Translations under genes and position numbers: made by a program
In this document: positions 10,229 to 19,699 of the stretch, piece by piece
Position numbering within the stretch: position 1 is the stretch's first letter
Layout of the letters: each line of letters begins with the position of its first letter
Source: Diplonema papillatum
Taxonomy: Eukaryota > Euglenozoa > Diplonemea > Diplonemida > Diplonemidae
Assembly: GCA_030068145.1 (NCBI GenBank)
Contig: JAPJBO010000226.1
Location: 1 to 64,000 of the forward strand
Length of the DNA: 64,000 nucleotides
Direction of reading: 5' to 3'
The notes under the pieces: model-generated
What the model was told of the DNA's origin: nothing
The model's input: only the letters and a program-made list of their open reading frames with translations
Databases searched by the model: none

Positions 10229-10516
10229 TAAACACCATTCTCACACTTTTTCAACAATTCTTACCATTCTCACACGGTTGCAACAAATGCTACCATTCTC
10301 ACACAGTCGCAACAAATGCTACCATTCTCACACAGTCGCAACAAATGCTACCATTCTCACACAGTCGCAACAAATGCTACCATTCTCACACAGTCCAAAC
10401 AATTTCTTACCATTCTCACACAGTCGCAACAAATGCTACCATTCTCACACAGTCGCAACAAAATGCTACCATTCTCACACAGTCGCAACAAATGCTACCA
10501 TTCTCACACAGTCGCG
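10229..10516. repeat. 29-bp tandem array
   Basis: About nine copies of a unit containing GCTACCATTCTCACACAGTC. The first two and one central copy diverge (CTTTTTCAACAATTC, GTCCAAACAATTTC); the rest are nearly identical. Units abut directly with no unique spacers, so this is a minisatellite. Confidence 0.9.
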
Positions 10517-10617
10517 TGTACACACAAGCTCGTTTCCCCGGGTTAAGGCAGTCACTCAACATTCCCTTGCGCTAGTGCTATCAGTTACAAAGACGTGTTC
10601 TTACTTCTCCCTTTCTC

Positions 10618-10700
10618 CTAGGCAGTTCTCGTCAGACGATACGAGCAGAAGCTCTTCTAGGCAGTTCTCGTCAGACAATACGAAGAGCAGAAACTCCCCT
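10618..10700. repeat. Imperfect 41-45-bp duplication
   Basis: The block beginning TAGGCAGTTCTCGTCAGAC occurs at about 10618 and again at about 10658, followed by A/G-rich variants. It lies directly before the 41-bp minisatellite units at 10705. Confidence 0.6.
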
Positions 10701-10704
10701 CAAA

Positions 10705-10790
10705 CATCCGTTTTAGTGATCCAAAAAAGTGGGACAACCCTCAAACGTCAGTTTTAGTGATCCAAAAAAGTGGGACAACCCTCAAACGTG
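10705..10790. repeat. 41-bp minisatellite, left part (2 units)
   Basis: Two units containing GTGATCCAAAAAAGTGGGAC identical in type to the long array at 15026-15836. They form the left flank of the retroelement, which appears to have inserted into a single array. Confidence 0.9.
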
Positions 10791-10992
10791 AGAATGATCC
10801 TCCAGCTGCGTTTCCTTTCCGTGCCCCAGTTCTCGCTTCTGCGGCGCTCGTTTTGCTGCCGCTTCTACGCGCAGCTCTCTTCCGCCTTGCTCAGGGATCA
10901 AAACGGGAATGAGAGAAACACGGGCTACTTACCAAACAAACGAAGGGGTGAAACCGGCCGATTGGCTATGACGGCCGCAGGGACGAAGTCAC
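10791..10992. repeat. Split direct repeat A1
   Basis: 202 bp, repeated at 11391-11592 at a constant 600-bp offset. It ends at GACGAAGTCAC, after which the two copies diverge. Confidence 0.9.
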
Positions 10993-11277
10993 CGGGGGAA
11001 GGCGGGCGGGAAGAAGAAAAACAATGCAACCTACCTGACAAGAAAAGGAGACGCGGAACCGCCCACAATGGGCACAGGAGAATAGACAATGCCGTGCTGT
11101 TCGAACTGTTCGAACTGGATCGTCCTGGAGCGCAGGAACCAAGCTCTACGCCCTACCTGTAGCATCCGGGGTGACTTCCTAGGGCAAGGCGCAGACCCTG
11201 ACAAGGTTTCCTGCCGCAACACGGGCCCCGGCGAGTCCTGCAGCAAAAGGGATGGTGGGCGGGAAAAAAGAAACGAG

Positions 11278-11390
11278 GACGGGGGTGTGTGTGGGGCACT
11301 TACATTTCTTGTTCACCTGGATGAGGTTTCTGGTTATACTAGCTGGGAGCACAGTGCACTTCGCTGGGATAATTCCCCCGATAAATCGTC
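11278..11390. repeat. Split direct repeat B1
   Basis: Starts GACGGGGGTGTGTGTGG and ends ATAAATCGTC, directly abutting A2. Its partner is B2 at 14915-15025, which lacks about four bases near CACCTGGA. Confidence 0.9.
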
Positions 11391-11592
11391 AGAATGATCC
11401 TCCAGCTGCGTTTCCTTTCCGTGCCCCAGTTCTCGCTTCTGCGGCGCTCGTTTTGCTGCCGCTTCTACGCGCAGCTCTCTTCCGCCTTGCTCAGGGATCA
11501 AAACGGGAATGAGAGAAACACGGGCTACTTACCAAACAAACGAAGGGGTGAAACCGGCCGATTGGCTATGACGGCCGCAGGGACGAAGTCAC
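11391..11592. repeat. Split direct repeat A2
   Basis: Second copy of A. The RNase H reading frame on the minus strand ends inside it, so coding and repeat sequence overlap slightly. Confidence 0.9.
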
Positions 11593-12120
11593 GCCACCTG
11601 CCCCCCCGCGAGTGAAAAAGGCCCTCACCGCCAGTAGTAGTTGCCGCCTGTCCTCAGGAGAGGCATCGGCAGCAAGGGCCACCCGCGAAGGAACATCAGC
11701 CGGATTGTCCTTCGTGCTGATCCACATGATGGACCAGTCGCACTCTAGCTGCTGCAGTCGGGCAAGAGCGGCCACCACTGCGTCGTTTAATGCCTTGTTG
11801 GGCATGCAGCTCTTCTTACGTGCGACTCCGACAACCGTGGTGTTGTCGACATGGATGTCTACTGCGCCTCCCGACACCGAGGAGGGCAGGGACTCGACAG
11901 CCTTCCGAAGCGCACACGCTTCGAGAACATTGATGTGATCGCGAGCCTCGGACCCGGACCAGTTTCCCCCCAACACTCTAATCTCGGCTGTTTGTCTGTC
12001 AACAAGGACGGCTCCCCACCCCTGCAGCGACGCGTCGACGTATACGGCAAACGGGCGAACCCGGCTGGGGGGAAAATGTTTCTTGGGTTTGAAGAGCGCG
12101 TGGTGCTTGCACCACTGAGG
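11566..12120 (-). pseudogene. RNase H domain of the split-repeat retroelement, out of frame with the RT
   Basis: Translating the minus strand from about 12120 gives KKHFPPSRVRPFAVYVDASL, then QGWGAVLVDR, VLGGNWSGSEARDHINVLEA, VDIHVDNTTVV and STKDNPADVPSRV. These are the D-E-D residues and the NPAD-x-PSR end typical of DIRS/Ngaro RNase H. This frame is shifted by one base relative to the upstream RT ORF; the switch falls near 12120-12140. Either a frameshift mutation or a programmed shift joins them. The frame ends at 11566 inside repeat A2 without any recombinase domain. The RNase H identity is secure; the nature of the shift is not. Confidence 0.8.
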
Positions 12121-14899
12121 CCAGGTTATTTAACCGCGGATTTAGTGAAGGATTGTTCAGGAAACGGTCGCGAGCGAAACCCGACCAGGTAACGACCATT
12201 TCACTGTCTTCTTTGTTTTGTGATGCGAACATCACGAGGTGCTGTCCGAAGACACCGCCCACGTGAGCACTGTTAAGCAGCGGTTGCCAGATACTCCCGT
12301 AGCACCTGGGGGGGGGAAACGTTCTCTCACGATCGACGGCGTTGATCCATGCCTGAAGATCCGTACGGACCGAGGACGGGACCGGGACGACCTCAGACAC
12401 TAAACGGGTGCCTTTGTTCAGGCTGTTCGTGATCCGCCGGACAAACTTCAGCGTAAACCAAAAAGACCCCGGAAACGTTCCTGAGATTGCACTCGCGTGC
12501 AACAAACGTCCGCAGAGCGACTCTAGGTCACCGGCTGTGGGGAAATTCAAACAAACGGCCCGAATCTTATCGATCAAGCGGGCCGTGGGCCTAACGGTTC
12601 TCTGTCCATGGTCGAACGTGACTCCAATGAAGTCATACACCGAGGCCGCGTCGTTGCTGTCTTCGGGTTTCCATGAAGCACAGACTCGCGCGGCCAGCCG
12701 ATCCAGTTCATCGGTCTGGCGCAGTACCGCATCACGCGGTCCGGAAAGGCGAATATTGTCGACCCAAGCGTGGACGACTATGTCCTTTGCTGCGAACTCC
12801 GGTGGTACGAAATCCGGGTGCCCCGCCAAGACGGCGGTCAGCGTGTGCATCAACTCTGGTGCACACGAGTGCCCCATGGGCAGCCTGTTCAGCACATAGG
12901 GATTCCCCTGGTCATCGAGGAACCCAAAATGTCGGCGGGCCGCTAGCGGAACCTCGACCTGGTAAAAACCACAGCGCAGATCGCGCGTGGTGGCACACTC
13001 GGAACTGGCGACGTTAAGGTATTCAGAGACGTGGCCCAGCGGAACCTGAGCCACGTAGCCCTGACGGCTCAGCAAGTCGTTGGCCTCTTGTGTCCAAAGA
13101 ATGAACCTCTGACGCAGATGGCCGGCCTTATCTTCTACCACCGTGAATGGCAGATTGCTGAAGTCGCCGGGCGTGTGGGAAGGTGACGCGATGCCTAGCC
13201 TCACCATTTCCTCAGCATGACTCTGCTGCAGGTGACTACGACGCTCCCCACAGGAACGGCTCGCTGGCCGATCACGCACAGGAAAAAACGTGGCCTTCCA
13301 GACCGAATCGAATCTGGCCCGCACGTCGGGCTTCATTCTCTCCAGAAGCGGTCCCGTGTCCATGACGGGCACTGCTGCCACATGGAGCGGAGCTTCTCTC
13401 TCGGTTAGAGACACGGGAAGGCGGGTGCTGTGCGCGCGCCTGGTGATACTATGGCGTCCCCCCAGGTACGTGGGAGGTATGGCCTCCGGGGGAATCGATT
13501 GCTTGGTTGCTTGCGAAGTATTGGTAAAAGAAGCGCTCTGGTGACACGAGGGAGAATAAGGCTGTGACGCCACAAAACTTGATCCCCCAACAGGCTCCGC
13601 CGGAATTCCATTTTCGGGCAGGCTGCCCGCCACTTCGTAGTCACCGAGTGCCGATGGCAGCGGAGGGCAAGCCCACCCAGGCCGGGGGGGCACCCACAGA
13701 CACGGGCTATCCTGCGGCACAAACATTCCCGGGAGTAGGCTGTCGCCAGATGAGGGGAACCCCCGGACACCAGCTGACGTCACAAATGGAGCAACCACAC
13801 AAGTTGCGGAATTCCACAACGCGGGTCCGTGAAAACCAAAAGGGTCAAGACCTTCGAACAGAGAAAAATAACCAGCCTCCCCTAGAGCCACCGCTGGCCC
13901 GGGTCGCCGCGCATCGTAAGTGCATGCGGCGTAGTCCCCTTCGTGGGAATCATCGACCGGACCAGGTCGCTGCACACCGGAGCAAGCGCTGCCCCAAAGC
14001 TCAGTGTTGTCGGAATCTGCGACGTTGTGTGCTGCGTTCCCGCCAGCAATCGTAGCTGCGGGGGCCTGTGCCGCGTGGCCTCGCGGGTCTGAGCCCGAAC
14101 TGAGTCGCTGCACGGGGGGGATCGTGGGAGCGGGAAGGGAGTGGAGTCCGTGGGAGTCAGGCAACTGCGTGCCGCGACACGCAATGCCGTAACTTCCCGT
14201 TGGGTTGCTTGGTTGAGCAAGGGAGATAGACACCCGTTGCAGGGGCACCTGGGGCAAAAGCGGGGGCCGAGCTGGCACGACAGGCAAGTTGGATACCCCG
14301 GGAGCATCGCCCGTATTCCGGGTCGTCGACGGGTCAGGCTGCAACGAACCGCCGTTTCGCTCGTCCGGGGCGTTGCCGGGACTTCGGGTCGCCGGGACCA
14401 CAGGCTTGGTTGGTTGAGGGGGAGCGGGCACCGACTTCGGGCCAAGTGCGCGATCCCGCTTGCGGCGGCGTCGCACTGCGGGGTTGATGCGCCTCTTCCT
14501 GCGGGCCACCGGGCTCTCAGACGACTCCGGCCACCGGCGCTCAACCCAGACCTTCGCAACCGCCCTCAGCAGCGGGTCGGAGCTCTCCAGCTTCATCACC
14601 ATGCAGAACTCCTCCGGAGAGCAGCCGACTCGGGCCGCCGCACTCTCGATGCGCAGCTCCTCCAAAAGCTCGTCCCCCAGACGCACGAACTCCGCACACT
14701 CACGCCAATTCCCGAGTTCCTCCGCCGCAAACAGCCACGACCGCACGGGGCCGAGCCTTTTCCTCAACTGCTCCTGCAGCTCTGAGGAGACGCCCACTGA
14801 CACGTACTCAAATAACAGGTCGCCGGCGACATCACGGGCGCGCACACCACGCCCCAAGTCCAAATCCACGACGGATTGGATGGTGGCTCGCGTATTCAT
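11999..14899 (-). CDS. Gag-like region plus reverse transcriptase of the split-repeat retroelement
   Basis: The preferred start is the ATG at 14899 (MNTRATIQSV); an upstream in-frame Met at 14953 lies inside repeat B2. The N-terminal 150 residues are helical with an Arg-rich stretch (RRKRRINPAVRRRRKRD), plausibly gag-like. About 350 Pro/Ser/Gly-rich residues follow. The RT lies in the C-terminal 400: TTRDLRCGFYQVEVP (motif A), NRLPMGHSCAPELM (motif B), HAWVDNIRLSG (motif C with VDN in place of YxDD), then DFIGVTFDH. VDN and LPMG fit the DIRS/Ngaro branch. The frame ends in unrelated sequence after the point where the RNase H frame takes over, so the last 40 residues are probably not native. 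Confidence 0.85.
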   Translation of the reverse strand: MNTRATIQSVVDLDLGRGVRARDVAGDLLFEYVSVGVSSELQEQLRKRLGPVRSWLFAAEELGNWRECAEFVRLGDELLEELRIESAAARVGCSPEEFCMVMKLESSDPLLRAVAKVWVERRWPESSESPVARRKRRINPAVRRRRKRDRALGPKSVPAPPQPTKPVVPATRSPGNAPDERNGGSLQPDPSTTRNTGDAPGVSNLPVVPARPPLLPQVPLQRVSISLAQPSNPTGSYGIACRGTQLPDSHGLHSLPAPTIPPVQRLSSGSDPRGHAAQAPAATIAGGNAAHNVADSDNTELWGSACSGVQRPGPVDDSHEGDYAACTYDARRPGPAVALGEAGYFSLFEGLDPFGFHGPALWNSATCVVAPFVTSAGVRGFPSSGDSLLPGMFVPQDSPCLWVPPRPGWACPPLPSALGDYEVAGSLPENGIPAEPVGGSSFVASQPYSPSCHQSASFTNTSQATKQSIPPEAIPPTYLGGRHSITRRAHSTRLPVSLTEREAPLHVAAVPVMDTGPLLERMKPDVRARFDSVWKATFFPVRDRPASRSCGERRSHLQQSHAEEMVRLGIASPSHTPGDFSNLPFTVVEDKAGHLRQRFILWTQEANDLLSRQGYVAQVPLGHVSEYLNVASSECATTRDLRCGFYQVEVPLAARRHFGFLDDQGNPYVLNRLPMGHSCAPELMHTLTAVLAGHPDFVPPEFAAKDIVVHAWVDNIRLSGPRDAVLRQTDELDRLAARVCASWKPEDSNDAASVYDFIGVTFDHGQRTVRPTARLIDKIRAVCLNFPTAGDLESLCGRLLHASAISGTFPGSFWFTLKFVRRITNSLNKGTRLVSEVVPVPSSVRTDLQAWINAVDRERTFPPPRCYGSIWQPLLNSAHVGGVFGQHLVMFASQNKEDSEMVVTWSGFARDRFLNNPSLNPRLNNLASVVQAPRALQTQETFSPQPGSPVCRIRRRVAAGVGSRPC

Positions 14900-14914
14900 G
14901 TTAAAAAAAAAGAA

Positions 14915-15025
14915 GACGGGGGTGTGTGTGGGGCACTTACATTTCTTGTTCACCTGGAGTTTCTGGTTATACTAGCTGGGAGCACAGTGCACTTCGCTGG
15001 GATAATTCCCCCGATAAATCGTCAG
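14915..15025. repeat. Split direct repeat B2 (terminal)
   Basis: Terminal copy of B at the 5' end of the minus-strand element. It ends CGTCAG, which coincides with the CGTCAGTATT word of the flanking minisatellite. Confidence 0.9.
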
Positions 15026-15836
15026 TATTGGTGATCCAAAAAAGTGGGACAACGCTCAAACGTTAGTTTTGTTGATCCAAAAAAGTGGTACAACCCTCAA
15101 ACGTCAGTTTTAGTGATTCAAAAAAGTGGGACAACCCTCAAACGTCAGTTTTAGTGATCCAAAAAAGTGGGACAACCCTCAAACGTCAGTATTGGTGATC
15201 CAAAAAAGTGGGACAACCCTCAAACGTCAGTATTGGTGATCCAAAAAAGTGGGACAACCCTCAAACGTCAGTATTGGTGATCCAAAAAAGTGGGACAACC
15301 CTCAAACGTCAGTATTGGTGATCCAAAAAAGTGGGACAACCCTCAAACGTCAGTATTGGTGATCCAAAAAAGTGGGACAACCCTCAAACGTCAGTATTGG
15401 TGATCCAAAAAAGTGGGACAACCCTCAAACGTATTGGTGATCCAAAAAAGTGGGACAACCCTCAAACGTCAGTATTGGTGATCCAAAAAAGTGGGACAAC
15501 CCTCAAACGTCAGTTTTAGTGATCCAAAAAAGTGGGACAACCCTCAAACGTCAGTATTGGTGATCCAAAAAAGTGGGACAACCCTCAAACGTCAGTATTG
15601 GTGACCCAAAAAAGTGGGACAACCCTCAGTATTGGTGATCCAAAAAAGTGGGACAACCCTCAAACGTCAGTATTGGTGACCCAAAAAAGTGGGACAACCC
15701 TCAAACGTCAGTATTGGCGATCCAAAAAAGTGGGACAACCCTCAAACGTCAGTATTGGTCATCGAAAAAAGTGGGACAACCCTCAAACGTCAGTATTGGT
15801 GATCCAAAAAAGTGGGACAACCCTCAAACGTCAGTA
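15026..15836. repeat. 41-bp minisatellite, main array (about 20 units)
   Basis: Units carry GTGATCCAAAAAAGTGGGAC and CAACCCTCAAACGTCAGTAT. Most are identical; some have TTTTAGTG for TATTGGTG or GACCC for GATCC, and two units are short. Three units make 123 bp, so all frames stay open and give spurious repeat proteins. Confidence 0.95.
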
Positions 15837-16304
15837 AGGCCCAAACTGTGCTGTCGGAAGGGGCACCACCGGGCGACCGTGGCGAGAGGAGAAGAAGCAG
15901 CATCGAAGAAGAGGAAGGCGGAGCTGGAGGGCGCCGCGCCAGCGCCGAGACAGGCGAAGCGTGAGAACGTGGTGTTCATTCTGCAGGAAGCAGCAGAAGG
16001 CAAGCGAGAGCCCGCAACATCAACACCGACGTCAGCAGCGAAGGTCGGAAAGACGGCGCCAACGCCAGCGAAGAAGCGGCGATCAGACTCCGCGGCGGAG
16101 CCGGTACCGAAAAGACGCAAAGGACGCGTCGATGCGCCACGACCATCGCCCAGGCGCCGAGAAAAAGCAGAAGTCGACGCGCAACCGATGAACCTCGACG
16201 AGCAATCGAAGAAGAAGCGAAGCACCAAACGCGCGCCTGAGCGCGACGATCAAGACGAGCTAAAGAGGCGAAAGCATGACACTTCACGTGCGAAGAGATA
16301 ACCG
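15837..16304 (+). pseudogene. 3' fragment of a diverged LINE ORF2 (Cys/His and basic tail)
   Basis: The frame reads KLCCRKGHHRATVARG and then a Lys/Arg/Pro-rich tail to a stop near 16301. It resembles the ACCRRGHHQPN plus basic tail that ends ORF2 of the intact LINE. The following GCATTCTAATCC resembles the GCATGCTAATCC of the intact LINE's 3' UTR. It is a 5'-truncated copy of a related subfamily, joined directly to the minisatellite. The RT is absent. Confidence 0.6.
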
Positions 16305-17789
16305 CGCAGTCGGCGATGCAGATTATCGCCACAGATTCTTTGCATTCTAATCCAAAATATTACACTCGATTACGCTCGATCAGGGGGTGGGTGAATTGGC
16401 TCAAGTATCACATCCCGGTGCAAGTTTTGCAAAAAAAATCAGTTTTCCACAAAATTTCGTAAAGATTCCGCGACAATGACCCACGAAATTCTACGAATCT
16501 AGTGTGGCACGGTCGCCATTCTGCGTAGTACCGTGCACCCACAAGTTTCCCACAATGTGGTCAGATAGCCGAAGCATTTCAATACAATGTGGCTATTGTG
16601 GCGAGAATACGGAAGACTGTAGGGAGTGTGCCGACTTCTCGGCTGTCCGAGAAGCGTGCGAGTGCTCAGAGACTCCGGACCGAGCGAGAAACAGTCCCAA
16701 AAACGACAACCCAGTGCATCGAACCAGCGCACCGGTGCGCTGCACCGCACCGGTCCGCCGTCCACACTGACTCTTGCATACAAGTTGAACGAGTGCGTGT
16801 AGAGTAAGATGGATTGTGTCTGGCGCTCTCTCTCCCTTAGGCACCGGTGCGCTGGTTCGATGCCCTGGGTTGTCGTTTTTTGGACTGTTTTTCGCTCAGA
16901 GTCGCAGGTCCACGTTGCAGATCTTTTTCGACGATGTTTTGCTCGAGATCAGCTCCGATGAAGAGATCTGTGGAAAATGGACCTGGAGGCCATAGAGTTG
17001 GTACGTGGTTCGTCGAGCCAGGGACCGGGACGTGGATCCGCGTGAAAATGGAAATCGTGGAAATCGAAGTTTCCGTTTCAGATTTCCTGGTTCAAATGCC
17101 TGTGCACGCGAAATTATCAACTCCCGCAGGGCACGTTTTTTGACATTTGACCCCGACGAAACAACACTATTGCGCTGGTAGTTTTGACCGTTTTGGCGTG
17201 AATCTATGGTGCAAACTTTTGTCAAACCGCGGTGTAGTCTCCGTGCCCGGCTGCCCTGAACACAAGAAAGACCCACGAACCATTTGTTCCCTGGGTCCAT
17301 TTTTCACAAATCTCTTCATCTGAGCTGAACGTGAGCATAAAATCGACGAAAAAGGTCTGCTACTTGGACCAGCGACAAAATCTCCTCAACAAAGGAATTG
17401 TGTAGCGCACCGGCGCACCGAACAGCGCACCGGTGCGCACCGGTGCGCCCGCACCGGTGCGGAGGTCGGTGCGGCCCACACTGTACCGGTCCCCGGGGCT
17501 ATCATTCACGGATCTCCTCATCGGAGCTGAAGGAGAGCAAAATTTTGTCGAAAAAGTGCTGTGTCTCGGACCAGCGAAGAAATTTCACCACCCAGGGAGT
17601 CGATTCCCGCCCTTCCCAATGAAAACCCACTACCAGGTTTTCCGCGCCCGGTGCTCTGCATCTCAAGGTCCCACGAACCACGCGCTTACACTATGACCCC
17701 CGGACCTATTTTTCACGGATCTCTTCATCGGAGCTGAAAGCGAGCAAAGTACATTTGCGCCGGTAAAGACCGGCGCCCAGCGAGACTAG
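16305..17789. repeat. Repeat mosaic with fold-back arms and GCACCGGTGC palindromes
   Basis: 16682-16738 and 16841-16899 are near-perfect inverted copies (about 57 bp), both ending in GCACCGGTGCGCTGGTTC. GCACCGGTGC palindromes recur at 17400-17460. A second repeat family with TCTTCATCGGAGCTGAA and a TCGAAAAAG word occurs in plus orientation near 17310, 17515 and 17720 and inverted near 16920. I see no gene here. Confidence 0.6.
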
Positions 17790-18110
17790 AGGCAGCAGTT
17801 TAGTTCGGGCGAAGCTAAGCTAAGTCAAAGCAAAGTTCTGGTGAAGCTAAGTCCTGGGGAGGCTAAGTTCTGGTGAAAGCAAAGCTCGGGCGAAGCAAAG
17901 GAAAGTTCGGGCGAAGCTAAGTCAAAGCAAAGTGCAAAGTTCGGGCGAAGCAAAGCAAAGTTCGGGCGAAGCTAAGTTCTGGTGAAGCTAAGTTCGGCGA
18001 AGCAAAGCAAAGTTCGGGTGAAGCTAAGTTCTGGGGAGGCTAAGTTCTGGTGAAGCAAAGTTCGGGGAGAAGCTAAGTTCGGGCGATGCTAAGTTCCGGT
18101 AGACTGACTC
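17790..18110. repeat. Degenerate short-motif array (TTCGGGCGAAGCTAAG type)
   Basis: About 20 irregular copies of 12-18-bp words such as TTCGGGCGAAGCAAAG, TTCTGGTGAAGCTAAG and TTCTGGGGAGGCTAAG. The same words in reverse complement make the block at 53930-54135. Confidence 0.8.
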
Positions 18111-18338
18111 AAATTCCCCGGGGTGACCAATAGCCGTGAGACATTGAGAAACTCTGCAAAAAAACGCAAATTTCGGGCATACGACCCCGAAAACCAACAA
18201 ATTCCAAAACCCATTTTCGACTGGAAAAGTGTCCTCGGCCGGGTTCGAACCCGGGCCTCCAGACCTGAAATCTAGATGCAAATAGCCCTTTTCAATCACG
18301 GGGCAAAAAAAAAAAACCGGAGCCGTGGGAATTGACTA

Positions 18339-18500
18339 CTTAGGGTAGGCGATTTTTTTTTTTGGCCCATGTCCGTCGGCCCACAGAAATTTACGCGCGC
18401 GCGCGCAAAAAAAAAAACTTTTCATGGTGTGATCCACCCTGGAGTTTTTCCGGGTTTGTGCCGGGTTTGTGCCGGGTTTGTACCGGGGGGGGGGCAGGGT
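18339..18500. repeat. Dispersed repeat with unoccupied hAT target
   Basis: Read on the minus strand it contains CGCGCGCGTAAATTTC, then GGACATGGGCC, an A run, then CGCCTACCCTAAG. The last three elements flank the hAT insertion at 34489-35668, so this paralogue shows the uninterrupted site. The adjoining CCGGGTTTGTGCCGGG tandem also recurs at 31555-31600. Confidence 0.75.
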
Positions 18501-18788
18501 GGAACATAAGATCTGGGCCTCGGGGCCAAGGGCCAAGCAGGGGTTTTAGGTTTTTTTTGGGTGGACACCAGATTCTCTAAGGTGAAATGGTCAAAACCTC
18601 CTGGGAAATTGGGGCGAAAAAAAATTTACGAAGCGCGGTTTTTAGGTCATTCCGGCACTCAAAAAAATTTTTTTTTCGCTGACTTTTTCCCTACAGACCA
18701 CCTTCGCCGCCAGGTTTTACCGGTAGGTAGGTTTCAGTAAAAATGCAAGTACATGGCCCTACCCGCACGACTCCGGGTCCGAGCTTCA

Positions 18789-18876
18789 CCCCCCGCCGAA
18801 CGGTACGGTAAATCAAACTGCTTGCATGGGGGGTCCGGGGGGCAGCCCCCCCGGGGCACGGTACGGTACACAACAA
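18789..18876. repeat. GC-rich hairpin repeat, left end
   Basis: GGGGGGTCCGGGGGGCAGCC is followed by CCCGGGGCACGGTACGGTAC. The inverted counterpart is at 28640-28690, with another copy at 29365-29420. The G and C blocks can form a strong stem. A second CGAACGGTACGGTA word lies just outside at 18796. Confidence 0.7.
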
Positions 18877-19699
18877 ACAGGTGGCCTTACAGGCTTACAC
18901 TCGAATTTGGCGGTTTGTGACGGTCGAATTTGGCCTGGTTACGTCGTGTGATGCTGTGTGACGGTCGATATTGGTCTTTTTACGCCGCGTGATGCTGTGT
19001 GACAGGGGAAGGTCCGGGAGGGCTCCATCCGGCGCACGGTAGAAGGGATGCTGGCTTGGCAAGCTAGCTGAGATTTCCAGCAGAATTGTCCTGTTAGCCG
19101 TTTATGGTACGAAATGTCCTTCGCTTGACGAGTCATTAGCACGTCTGAACTTCACCAGGGCTTTCGATATTGACTTGTCTCTAGGTTTTTGCAGAAAGGT
19201 ATGCTCGCTGGAACACGGGACAGGCGCGATGACCCGCAGACAATACTCGAAGCTCATGCATGTTCATCGGCTCTACCTCATGAAGGGCTCAGACACACTT
19301 TGTAGACGAGCCTGCCACCCTCGTTCGCCACTGGCCAAGGCTCACTGCTGTAGCTCGGTTGGTTGCAAATTAAGCTCATCTGCACCATCGGGGAGTGGAT
19401 GTGTTTGGTCGTTCCATGCCTGTACAGGATGGTCTTATTGCACCTTGCTAAGAGCTAAGAAAAAAACGGCGAGAGCACGAAGGCTTCTGCGTCATCAGAC
19501 GAGACTGTCTCCCAGCGTCGGGCTTGCACAAAAAGTATGCCGCGGTTAGTATGTGATCGTGAAGCTAGTTTCCTCCAGAATACGCTAGCAAAATCATTTG
19601 TTTTTGTTTCTGCAATAACAGAACCCGAGCTGAACTCAAGGGATGTCGTTTGCTCGACACTAACGTTCTTGCAACGAGAAATCTCTGCGTCACCTCTGC
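18877..19699. other. Unassigned region downstream of the USP-hAT gene
   Basis: The first 130 bp repeat GAATTTGGC / GTGTGACGGTCGA words that resemble the 41-bp units at 28870-29310. The rest, up to the stop of the large minus-strand ORF, shows no recognisable coding sequence and would be its 3' UTR. Confidence 0.4.

Larger units (their letters stand above)
10791..15025 (-). mobile_element. RT/RNase H retroelement with split direct repeats (Ngaro/DIRS-like), no recombinase
   Basis: On the plus strand the order is A1 (10791-10992), 285 bp unique, B1 (11278-11390), A2 (11391-11592), coding region on the minus strand, B2 (14915-15025). A1 and A2 are identical by eye at an offset of exactly 600 bp. 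B1 and B2 differ mainly by a small deletion in B2. Read on the coding strand this is B - ORFs - A B - x - A, the split direct repeat plan of Ngaro/PAT-type tyrosine-recombinase retrotransposons rather than LTRs. Both flanks are the same 41-bp minisatellite and there is no target duplication, as expected for recombinase-mediated insertion. No tyrosine recombinase is found between RNase H and the repeats, so this copy may need a recombinase supplied elsewhere. Confidence 0.8.

Noticed and set aside
10229..10516. CRISPR-like array
   Set aside because: The 29-bp units abut without unique spacers and the context is eukaryotic; it is a minisatellite.
13564..14785. Plus-strand ORFs of 163 and 214 residues opposite the retroelement gag/RT region (considered as a recombinase)
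   Set aside because: No R-H-R-Y recombinase residues; composition mirrors the minus-strand coding region.
15331..15837. Repeat proteins in the 41-bp array (KKWDNPQTS type)
   Set aside because: Three 41-bp units equal 123 bp, so every frame is periodic and open without selection.
18229..18303. Possible tRNA gene on the minus strand (CGGGTTCGAACCCG and a TTTCAGG loop that could suggest anticodon TCA)
   Set aside because: The T-loop is one base short, no acceptor stem pairs, and the D-arm is not recognisable. It is at best a tRNA-derived fragment.
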